Of a stretch of DNA of 7,047 nt, positions 1-7,047 are shown piece after piece. Position 1 is the first letter of the stretch; every line of letters starts with the position of its first letter. The stretch covers positions 1 to 7,047 of the forward strand of contig JBBSMX010000178.1 of NCBI GenBank assembly GCA_038232935.1. Direction: 5' to 3'. The notes under the pieces are model-generated. The model was not told the origin of the DNA, did no database searches, and saw nothing but the letters and a program-made list of their open reading frames with translations. The translations under genes were made by a program, and so were the position numbers. The DNA comes from JBBSMX01 sp038232935. Lineage in GTDB: Bacteria; Bacteroidota; Rhodothermia; Rhodothermales; JANQRZ01.

Positions 1-77
1 GCGCCTTCGGCGGTGAGTGTCTCGACGCGGCGGAGCTTGGTGATGATCTGCTCGGGGGTGTGATTGGTCTTCTTCAT
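1..77 (-). CDS. IS3-family transposase OrfA, N-terminal fragment (runs off the left edge)
   Basis: Read leftward from the ATG at 77-75, this encodes MKKTNHTPEQIITKLRRVET and then LTAEG before the window ends. The pattern MKK-x-x-HTPEQII-x-KLR-x-x-E is the usual opening of IS3-family OrfA proteins, where it begins the helix-turn-helix that binds the element's ends. In IS3 elements OrfA overlaps OrfB (the DDE integrase-like catalytic protein) and the active transposase is made by -1 frameshifting; OrfB would lie to the left, outside this window. No Shine-Dalgarno is visible before the ATG; instead a 7-bp stem ends one base upstream of it. Only 25 residues are seen, so the family is a firm guess from one motif, and I cannot tell whether the element is intact. 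Confidence 0.75.
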   Translation of the reverse strand, partial: MKKTNHTPEQIITKLRRVETLTAEG

Positions 78-78
78 C

Positions 79-103
79 GTGCTGCGGGTTTAGGACGCAG
101 CAC
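79..103 (-). promoter_or_regulatory. Stem-loop immediately upstream of the transposase start codon
   Basis: On the minus strand GTGCTGC (103-97) and GCAGCAC (85-79) form a perfect 7-bp stem with an 11-base loop. A single G then separates it from the ATG at 77. A transcript coming from upstream would fold this stem over the ribosome landing site. In IS10 and IS50, stems of this kind block translation of transposase from read-through transcripts. The pairing is directly visible; the regulatory role here is inferred from those precedents. Confidence 0.4.
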
Positions 104-124
104 TAACATAGGAACTGGATCAGA

Positions 125-670
125 TTACCGGGAGCACTCCATGAGGAGATGGAGTGCTGGCTTAACTGCACTGTCATGTACTACTTGAGAGTCGATTCTG
201 ATTATCTCATCTGACTCGAATTGATATCCTACGCCGTGTTCCCGGAATCTGGAATTCAGTTCGGAGACGGCCTCATCAAACGTGAGTTTCGGTTTCGCAT
301 AGTTGTGGTAGTGCCAGTCGTTGCGTTTGGTTTTTACCATCCTAAAGCAGATTTCCACGACATCCAATACTTGCTCGACATCATCGGACTGAAGCATGAA
401 TTCGATGACATCAGGCTCAGCTTTAACTCCACGGAACGATGCATCACCCGCTAACGCAAACCTTCCATATTCGCGGCATAGAATGTCATGGACCGTCCTA
501 TAAGCAGTGCCTGCTTCATTATCGTAGCGATCCTGATGGCCAAAGCTGTCCCGAATGATATGTGCAATCTGAACTCGAAGCTCTCGAGGTACTGAGTCGT
601 ACTGATAGACATCAGGGAGCTCGCCGTGAAGCCTCCGCTGCCGCTTGGAGAACAGGTCAAAGATTGGCAT
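125..670 (-). pseudogene. AbiJ_NTD4-type (STM4504/CBY_0614-like) abortive-infection protein, truncated after its N-terminal domain
   Basis: The 181-residue product begins MPIFDLFSKRQRRLHGELPD and contains VYQYDSVPRELRVQI (22-36), LCREYGRF and EHGVGYQF...EIIRIDS...VKPALHLL. This is the conserved backbone I know from the AbiJ N-terminal domain 4 family, proteins of roughly 300 residues in which this domain is followed by a helical C-terminal domain. AbiJ-type proteins are linked to phage abortive infection; the molecular activity of this subgroup is not established. Here the family pattern ends at about residue 176, followed only by MECSR and a TAA at 127-125, exactly where IS3 sequence begins, so the C-terminal half is missing. 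The start is the ATG at 670, which matches the family start, without an obvious Shine-Dalgarno. The gene lies 23 bp behind gyrA on the same strand and could be read through from it. Its GC is low (about 46 % over 181-360, against about 70 % in gyrA), which suggests horizontal acquisition. The stub may be inactive or a stable lone domain. Confidence 0.75.
133..158. repeat. 10-bp perfect inverted repeat at the gene/IS junction
   Basis: AGCACTCCAT (133-142) and ATGGAGTGCT (149-158) are exact inverse complements separated by GAGGAG. The right arm lies in sequence that still encodes the family-like PALHLL; the left arm overlaps the presumed IS tip. It could be an insertion target resembling the IS end, or the mark of two IS ends facing each other. 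There is no T-run on either strand, so it is not an intrinsic terminator. Confidence 0.6.
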
Positions 671-693
671 CTACAAGACAGTTGTATTACTTG

Positions 694-3327
<2,634 letters not shown>

Positions 3328-3383
3328 AATCTCAGGTCAATTTCCGCGTGGTGGAAGGCGGCGCGGGAACGGTTTCGCCAATC

Positions 3384-3411
3384 CGTATAAGGTACGAAAC
3401 CGGGGTGTCAG
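3384..3411 (-). promoter_or_regulatory. Possible gyrA promoter
   Basis: On the minus strand CTGACA (3411-3406, five of six bases of TTGACA) is followed after 15-16 bases by TTATAC/TATACG (3390-3384), giving a leader of about 50 bases before the gyrA ATG. TCTGACA occurs a second time 11 bp upstream (plus-strand TGTCAGA at 3406-3412 and 3417-3423), one helical turn away. This is a motif match only; sigma-factor preferences of this lineage may differ. Confidence 0.3.
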
Positions 3412-3450
3412 AGGCCTGTCAGAAGGGATTCGTAATGCGTGAAACAGAGC

Positions 3451-3509
3451 GGTTACGGATTTCGGGTTGAGGCGGCATCCCCTCAACCCGAAACCCCAAG
3501 AGCGTAACC
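3451..3509. repeat. Nested inverted repeat with a 13-bp perfect hairpin
   Basis: TTTCGGGTTGAGG (3460-3472) pairs perfectly with CCTCAACCCGAAA (3481-3493) around the 8-base loop CGGCATCC. Outside it, GGTTACG (3451-3457) pairs with CGTAACC (3503-3509) across unequal internal gaps, giving a 59-base folded unit. A small palindrome, AACCCAGGGTT, follows at 3506-3516. The unit lies between two divergent genes, so it is not the terminator of either neighbour. It could be a dispersed extragenic palindrome, a MITE remnant or a structured RNA; the sequence alone does not decide. Confidence 0.7.
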
Positions 3510-3568
3510 CAGGGTTCCAGTGCACGTAGGGAGGATCTCGTCAATGTCAAGCCCAAACCGAGGTTAGC

Positions 3569-4387
3569 ATGACAACCGCCGTCGCCGATTCACCGCTACG
3601 TGTAAGAGCGAATGCCACGTTGCGTGCAGCAGCCCAGCTATGGTTTCTGGTAGCCGTCATCGGCCAATGGATGTTCGCGTACTATGTAGGTTCGTTCTAT
3701 GGCGGTTCGGCTGTGCAAGGGGATTTGGAGGTGTGGAATAATATCCTTCCGCACGGGTACGTCGTCGGCGAGACGATGGGCAATGTGGCCGTCGCCGTGC
3801 ATCTTTTCCTGGCCGTCATCATACTCGTCGGCGGACCGCTTCAGCTTGTACCGCACATCCGGGCGCGTGTCCCAGCCTTTCACCGCTTGAACGGCCGCAT
3901 ATACATGCTGACCGCTTTCGTCATCAGCATCAGCGGTCTTTTTATGGTCTGGACCCGTGGATCTGCAGGCGGTCCCATGGGGGACATCAGTATTAGCATC
4001 AACGCCGTGCTGATCATGATTTTCGCTGTCGTGGCGTTACGCTATGCGGTTGCGCGTGATATCAAGACGCATCGTCGCTGGGCTCTTCGCTTGTTTCTGG
4101 TGGTGAGCGGGGTCTGGTTTTTTCGGATAGGACTGATGCTGTGGCTCACCATCCACAACGGCCCTGTCGGTTTCGACATGGACACGTTCAGAGGCCCGTT
4201 CCTCACCTTCCTGGGTTTCGCGCAATACCTGCTGCCGCTAGCCATTCTCGAAATCTACCTGCGCACGCAGGATCGGGCCGGCGCCACAGGCCGGTTCGTC
4301 ATGGCAGCGACTCTTGTTGTACTGACCATCACAATGGGCGTCGGGATTTTTGCGGCCACCGTGGGCATGTGGCTGCCGTACCTCTAG
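3569..4387 (+). CDS. DUF2306-family multipass membrane protein
   Basis: This 272-residue, strongly hydrophobic protein has about seven predicted membrane helices, roughly at 22-42, 73-95, 110-128, 142-162, 172-195, 212-231 and 242-266. Family features visible are the helix-borne His78 before GGPLQLVPHIRARVPAFHR (88-106), continuing LNGRIY to 112, and THRRWALR (167-174). These recurring His/Arg pairs in membrane-edge positions are typical of DUF2306 proteins, for which I know no established biochemical function. The start is the ATG at 3569, with CGAGG at 3559-3563 five bases upstream as a plausible ribosome site. GC is about 55-57 % in the stretches I counted, lower than gyrA, so the gene may have a different history. 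It converges on the DUF2279 gene, with a 49-bp gap (4388-4436) in which I see no terminator-like hairpin. It is divergent from gyrA across the hairpin-containing spacer. Confidence 0.85.
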   Translation: MTTAVADSPLRVRANATLRAAAQLWFLVAVIGQWMFAYYVGSFYGGSAVQGDLEVWNNILPHGYVVGETMGNVAVAVHLFLAVIILVGGPLQLVPHIRARVPAFHRLNGRIYMLTAFVISISGLFMVWTRGSAGGPMGDISISINAVLIMIFAVVALRYAVARDIKTHRRWALRLFLVVSGVWFFRIGLMLWLTIHNGPVGFDMDTFRGPFLTFLGFAQYLLPLAILEIYLRTQDRAGATGRFVMAATLVVLTITMGVGIFAATVGMWLPYL

Positions 4388-4436
4388 CGTGCGGAGAGCA
4401 TCGCGATTCCAATCCCACTATCCCAAACTCGCCCAC

Positions 4437-5435
4437 TCAATACGCGACGAGGACGAACGCCGGGCGCGGCGTCAGCCGAATGCCCGGCGCGGGGAAGTGG
4501 CCGTAGTGCAGCCAGCCGGTGATGGTGTCCCACACCTTTCCCTCGAACGGCAGGATCGTCGGCTCGATGTCGAAGGCGAGGTAGACGTAGCTCGTGGTCA
4601 GGAACTCGAGCTCGTCGAGGTCGCGTGCGCCGTAGCCGACGGCGAGGTTGAGCCACTCGGGCAGGGCGTCTTTGAGCGCGCCGTCCGGGGCGAGGCCGTG
4701 GAGGTTCGCCGTCAGCCAGAGCGTCTGCCCGGCGTAGTCGTCGGTGAAGTTCTTGCCCTCCCACCCACTCGGCCAGTAGCTCGCTTTAACGGTGAAGGGT
4801 TCGAGTGCGGGGACGAATTCCTTCGCCGTCGTGAAGCCGACGCCAACCGTGTTGGCGGCGAGGTCGCCGGGGGAGAAGCCCCACTGCGGGCCGAAGCCGT
4901 CGAGCACTTCGTAGTAGAACATCTGCGTCCACGCGGCGCCGGCGCCCCAGAGCGCGGCGTCGCGGTCGCTCAGCCCGGCCCACCGGAAGGACGAGCGGTA
5001 GAACCGGGTGAACAGCGAGGAGGAGTAGACGTGGCCGGCTTTGTCGGCCCAGCGGACGTACTCCCAGTCGTTGAGGATGCGGAAGCGGGGGTTGCGGTCG
5101 GCCCACCAGCGGCGGCGCTGGGTCTCGAGCACGCCGAGGCCGCCGGCGACGCTGAGGCCGGTGACGGCTGTGATGCGCCAGTAGTTGAGGCGTGGCTCGG
5201 CCTCCGGCGTCGGTGCCCACTTCGAGGTGTCCGGGGTCGCGAGGGACGTGGTATCGGGCAGGAAGAGATGGACTGAGTCGGGCAGAACCAGGACGGGTTC
5301 GGCGGCCTTCTGCGCACGGACTGGAAGCGCGAGGCACAGCACGAGCAGTACGAGCACCCACGGACGGAGCGCCTTCGGACAGGCGTCCCGTGAAGAGCCG
5401 GGCCGATCAGGAGAGAATGGGCGAAGGAGCGTCAC
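4437..5435 (-). CDS. Exported DUF2279-family protein
   Basis: With the GTG start at 5435 the protein has 332 residues. It has a signal peptide: hydrophobic VLVLLVLCLALP (27-38) ending VRA|Q, with likely cleavage after residue 41. The mature part shows the DUF2279 pattern: DKAGH (131-135), a hydrophobic stretch leading to YYEVLDGFGPQWGFSPGD (174-191) and LAANTVG, then LPEWLNLAVGYGA (258-270). It ends in an aromatic residue (FVLVAY), as envelope proteins of Gram-negative bacteria often do. In Bacteroidota these proteins are predicted to be envelope-associated and their role is unknown; the conserved DKAGH, Glu176 and GD-x-x-AN motifs would suit an enzyme active site or metal site, which is inference. 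The start is uncertain: there is no in-frame ATG. TTG at 5507 would add 24 residues, but these would run across a 16-bp tandem duplication, and neither start has a clear Shine-Dalgarno. The stop is TGA at 4439-4437. Confidence 0.85.
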   Translation of the reverse strand: MTLLRPFSPDRPGSSRDACPKALRPWVLVLLVLCLALPVRAQKAAEPVLVLPDSVHLFLPDTTSLATPDTSKWAPTPEAEPRLNYWRITAVTGLSVAGGLGVLETQRRRWWADRNPRFRILNDWEYVRWADKAGHVYSSSLFTRFYRSSFRWAGLSDRDAALWGAGAAWTQMFYYEVLDGFGPQWGFSPGDLAANTVGVGFTTAKEFVPALEPFTVKASYWPSGWEGKNFTDDYAGQTLWLTANLHGLAPDGALKDALPEWLNLAVGYGARDLDELEFLTTSYVYLAFDIEPTILPFEGKVWDTITGWLHYGHFPAPGIRLTPRPAFVLVAY

Positions 5436-5465
5436 GGGCCGGGCTGTTGCATGGCGGTGCGAGGG

Positions 5466-5497
5466 GCGAAGGTTCTGCGTGGCGAAGGTTCTTCGTG
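5466..5497. repeat. 16-bp tandem duplication near the DUF2279 start
   Basis: GCGAAGGTTCTGCGTG (5466-5481) is followed directly by GCGAAGGTTCTTCGTG (5482-5497), differing at one base. It lies 30-60 bp upstream of the preferred GTG start of the DUF2279 gene, within the extra N-terminal codons if the TTG at 5507 were used. Confidence 0.8.
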
Positions 5498-5515
5498 AGG
5501 CGCGCAAGCTACGGA

Positions 5516-5557
5516 CGAATCATGCGGGACGATCCCCGAATCATGCGGGACGATCCC
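5516..5557. repeat. Perfect 21-bp tandem duplication
   Basis: Two identical 21-bp units (5516-5536 and 5537-5557) abut each other. Each begins CGAATCATGCGGGA and ends CGATCCC, so each carries GGGA-CGA-TCCC, a short inverted repeat. A repeated operator or a recent slippage duplication would both look like this. It lies upstream of the DUF2279 gene and 9 bp beyond the stop of the possible leader ORF. Confidence 0.9.
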
Positions 5558-5565
5558 GCTCGTCC

Positions 5566-5640
5566 TCATACTAAATCCGTCCGCGTGGTGAAGCTGAGAC
5601 CGGGTGAACGTACGGGTGGGGGGAGGTCTGGTTCGTCCAT
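5566..5640 (-). CDS. Possible 24-residue leader ORF upstream of the DUF2279 gene
   Basis: An ATG at 5640 is preceded at a 7-base distance by a perfect AGGAGG (plus-strand CCTCCT at 5648-5653), the best ribosome site in the window. It encodes 24 residues starting MDEPDLPPPVRSPG and ending TRTDLV, then TGA at 5568-5566. The peptide is Pro-rich near its start, with a PPP run (7-9), which could slow ribosomes, and it has no signal peptide or membrane segment. It lies about 130 bp before the DUF2279 start on the same strand. I recognise no family. A chance SD plus ATG is a real alternative. Confidence 0.25.
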   Translation of the reverse strand: MDEPDLPPPVRSPGLSFTTRTDLV

Positions 5641-5874
5641 ACCTCTACCTCCTGTGTGTCCATACCCCACCTCGCGCCGATTTGGTAGCGGAGTCCCTCG
5701 CGTTGCCTGCGCACCGACTCGTGATGATTCAGAGTTCGAGTCGGGCCGGACCCTCGGTCTCTGCACATCGTTAAGAGCGTGCGGTGGACGCGACCTCGCC
5801 ACCCGCTCGGTACCGAGGTCGGCGTTTCGCCGTCCGTTCTCATCCTGGGCTCCTCTGGCGCACTTCGGACAGCT

Positions 5875-6813
5875 ATGACGCTAAAAGCTATCGGTGGCAT
5901 GATGGGGAAGACCATCACGCAGTTCATGGAAGACAATGCGCCACGCCTCGGGGCCGCGCTGGCGTATTACACCGTGATCTCGCTGGCCCCGCTGCTGCTC
6001 GTGTTCGTGGGCGTGATAGGGCAAGTGCTGGGGCGCGATGCGGCCCGCGGCGAGATCGTGGGGCAGGTGGAGGCGGCGATTGGGCCGGAGGCGGCGGATC
6101 TCGTTCAGCAGGCCATCGAAGCGGCGAGCCAGGACAACTCCGGTCTCATCGCCACGGTCGTCGGCGTCTTCGCCCTGTTCATCGGGGCGACGACGGTGTT
6201 CGCCAACCTCAACGGGTCGCTCAACACGATCTGGGGCGTGGAGCCGGTGCCGGGCGAAGCCGGGTTGCTCCGGCAGGTACGCACCTTCTTCGTCTACCGG
6301 CTCTTCACGTTCGCCGCGCTCCTCGGCATCGGGTTTCTGCTGGTGGTCTCGCTCGGCGTCAGCGCAGGCATCGAGACGGCGGCAACGTACTTCGCCGACC
6401 GGCTCCCCGTGCCGCCCGCCGCGCTCCGGCTGCTCAACATCGCCCTCTCGCTTGGGGTGATGACCGTGCTTTTCGCTTACATCTACCGGGCGATCCCCGA
6501 CGTACGGCTGGCGTGGCGGGACGTGTTCAGCGGGGCCTTCATCACGGCGGTGCTGTTCACGCTGGGGAAATTCCTGATCGGGCTCTACCTGGGGCGCAGC
6601 TCGGTGGGGTCTGCCTACGGAGCCGCCGGGGCGCTCATCGTACTGCTGGTATGGATCTACTACTCGGCGCAGATTTTCTTCCTGGGCGCGGAGTTCACCC
6701 AGGTATACGCGAGCCACCGAGGGAACCTGTTCAGGCCTGCACCGGGTTTCCGCATGACCGACAGGGGAGCCTCGCCGAAGGAGGCAAGCGGGGATGCAGG
6801 GCGTGGAAGATGA
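5875..6813 (+). CDS. YihY/BrkB (virulence factor BrkB) family inner-membrane protein
   Basis: This 312-residue protein has about six membrane helices (roughly 33-52, 89-110, 138-163, 187-208, 217-239, 247-275). Family hallmarks are RLGAALAYYTVISLAPLLLV (24-43) in the first helix, LFIGATTVFANLNGSLNTIW (101-120), and the C-terminal block from SVGSAYGAAGALIVLLVWIY (243-262) through YSAQIFFLGAEFT (263-275). The family was once mislabelled RNase BN and is now treated as membrane proteins of uncertain function, possibly transport. The cytoplasmic tail is short and polar. An upstream in-frame GTG (5779) would add 32 residues without family character, so I chose the ATG at 5875, which leaves the usual lead of about 25 residues before the first motif; ATGs at 5899 and 5902, preceded by GGTGG, are alternatives. 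It is transcribed away from the DUF2279 gene and is probably monocistronic. Confidence 0.9.
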   Translation: MTLKAIGGMMGKTITQFMEDNAPRLGAALAYYTVISLAPLLLVFVGVIGQVLGRDAARGEIVGQVEAAIGPEAADLVQQAIEAASQDNSGLIATVVGVFALFIGATTVFANLNGSLNTIWGVEPVPGEAGLLRQVRTFFVYRLFTFAALLGIGFLLVVSLGVSAGIETAATYFADRLPVPPAALRLLNIALSLGVMTVLFAYIYRAIPDVRLAWRDVFSGAFITAVLFTLGKFLIGLYLGRSSVGSAYGAAGALIVLLVWIYYSAQIFFLGAEFTQVYASHRGNLFRPAPGFRMTDRGASPKEASGDAGRGR

Positions 6814-6842
6814 CATGCGGAAGGGACGTCGTATCTTCGGCG

Positions 6843-6866
6843 CTCGCCATTCGAATGGAAGGCGAG
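6843..6866. other. Hairpin/palindrome 30 bp after the YihY gene
   Basis: CTCGCC (6843-6848) can pair with GGCGAG (6861-6866), and the overlapping CCATTCGAATGG (6847-6858) is a perfect 12-bp palindrome. Its position fits a transcription end for the YihY gene, but no T-tract follows, so intrinsic termination is not supported. TATCTTCG at 6832-6839 resembles the Bacteroidota -7 element TAnnTTTG, but no -33 TTG lies at the right distance. Confidence 0.35.
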
Positions 6867-6892
6867 GAACGAGGCGGAACGGGGGCTGGTTT

Positions 6893-6904
6893 AGTTGATC
6901 AACT
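6893..6904. repeat. 12-bp perfect palindrome
   Basis: AGTTGATCAACT is its own inverse complement. GTTGATC recurs at 6984-6990, joined to the second copy of the 19-bp direct repeat, so the two short motifs seem to be related parts of one repeat-rich segment. An operator or a transposon-end remnant would be compatible. Confidence 0.6.
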
Positions 6905-6913
6905 GGATTAGTT

Positions 6914-6988
6914 AACGTCAGTCGCGGGTTGAAAAACAGCTTTTCTGCTCGATCATTCCACCCTAACACAACGTCAGTCGCGGGTTGA
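6914..6988. repeat. 19-bp perfect direct repeat pair
   Basis: AACGTCAGTCGCGGGTTGA occurs at 6914-6932 and again at 6970-6988 in the same orientation, 56 bp apart start to start. The 37-bp spacer is AT-richer than the flanking genes and shows no reading frame of note. The arrangement could be duplicated transposon ends, a target duplication around a lost element, or paired regulator sites. Confidence 0.85.
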
Positions 6989-7024
6989 TCAGATCGAGGC
7001 AATTCCTGCGTAGCAGAGGTTCAG

Positions 7025-7047
7025 ATGCACCAGCTTCAGCAACGACA
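7025..7047 (+). CDS. Possible start of a gene running off the right edge
   Basis: The ATG at 7025 has AGAGG (7015-7019) five bases upstream and opens a frame reading MHQLQQR up to the window end. Seven residues are too few to name a family. The repeats just upstream make a mobile-element gene possible, but nothing confirms it. Confidence 0.25.

Larger units (their letters stand above)
1..141 (-). mobile_element. IS3-family insertion sequence, left (orfA-proximal) end
   Basis: This covers the OrfA fragment plus its upstream leader of about 60 bp. IS3-family elements usually begin with TG followed by a short terminal repeat 40-100 bp before orfA. Reading leftward from 141, TGGAGTGCTCCCGG fits that form and would put the tip at 141. 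The flanking gene's family-like sequence also stops there (its protein continues PALHLL, then MECSR and a stop). The exact tip is uncertain: an inverted copy of the same nine bases lies just outside it, the other end of the element is not in the window, and no target duplication can be checked. Confidence 0.5.
5436..5874. other. Divergent intergenic region between the DUF2279 and YihY genes
   Basis: This 439-bp spacer holds two short tandem duplications (5466-5497 and 5516-5557) and a possible short ORF with a strong ribosome site (5566-5640, minus). Longer open frames here on both strands begin with GTG or run on from neighbouring genes and resemble nothing I recognise. No tRNA, and no convincing sigma-70 or Bacteroidota-type (TAnnTTTG) promoter, was found for either flanking gene, although both must be expressed from here. 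Confidence 0.5.

Noticed and set aside
133..158. Intrinsic terminator of the truncated defence gene
   Set aside because: The stem is followed by no T-run on the minus strand and lies inside the reading frame before the stop.
3451..3509. Integron attC site
   Set aside because: The outer arms do not match GTTRRRY/RYYYAAC, the central stem is perfect without the extrahelical bases of attC, and no integrase or cassette array is present.
3337..3525. 62-residue minus-strand ORF in the gyrA upstream spacer
   Set aside because: It runs through the hairpin arms and the possible gyrA promoter and has no ribosome site or recognisable family.
4388..4436. Bidirectional terminator between the convergent DUF2306 and DUF2279 genes
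   Set aside because: I find no inverted repeat of useful length and no T-tracts in the 49 bp.
5722..5756. AGTTCGAGTC resembling a tRNA T-loop
   Set aside because: The flanking five bases do not pair to form a T-stem, and no acceptor or anticodon arms can be built around it on either strand.
5566..5802. 78-residue minus-strand ORF in the DUF2279/YihY spacer
   Set aside because: Its start is GTG without a ribosome site and its composition looks non-coding; only its last 24 codons, after AGGAGG-ATG, were kept as a weak candidate.
6914..6988. CRISPR array
   Set aside because: There are only two 19-bp copies with one 37-bp spacer, and neither further repeats nor cas genes.

Overview
The window is a stretch of a GC-rich bacterial chromosome (about 65-70 % GC in its core genes). 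GyrA, a DUF2279 exported protein, a DUF2306 membrane protein and a YihY/BrkB membrane protein, together with mostly weak Shine-Dalgarno sequences, suggest the Bacteroidota/Rhodothermota side of the tree (Rhodothermales-like). That placement is an inference from protein style and composition, not a database result.

Layout. 1-141: the 5' end of an IS3-family insertion sequence whose transposase OrfA reads leftward out of the window. 125-670 (minus): an AT-richer, truncated gene of the AbiJ_NTD4 (STM4504/CBY_0614-like) abortive-infection family. It keeps the N-terminal domain and stops where the IS begins. 694-3327 (minus): complete gyrA, 23 bp upstream of the truncated gene and on the same strand. 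3328-3568: a 241-bp divergent spacer with a possible gyrA promoter and a strong 13-bp-stem hairpin nested in a longer inverted repeat. 3569-4387 (plus): DUF2306 multipass membrane protein. 4437-5435 (minus): exported DUF2279 protein, convergent with the previous gene. 5436-5874: a 439-bp divergent spacer with two tandem duplications and a possible short leader ORF. 5875-6813 (plus): YihY/BrkB membrane protein. 6814-7047: a short-repeat-rich region (19-bp direct repeat, 12-bp palindromes) ending in the possible start of another gene.

How the parts relate. gyrA is the only core housekeeping gene here. The three membrane or exported proteins are not an obvious pathway, because their strands alternate and they do not form one operon. 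The most informative region is the gyrA 3' flank. A foreign-looking defence gene sits directly behind gyrA and has apparently been cut by an IS3 insertion, leaving an N-terminal stub that could still be transcribed by read-through from gyrA. I see no intact new multi-gene system. The candidates for novelty are this broken defence gene, an RNA stem next to the transposase start codon, the 3451-3509 inverted repeat, the leader-like region before the DUF2279 gene, the repeats at the right edge, and a Gln at the quinolone-determining acidic position of GyrA.
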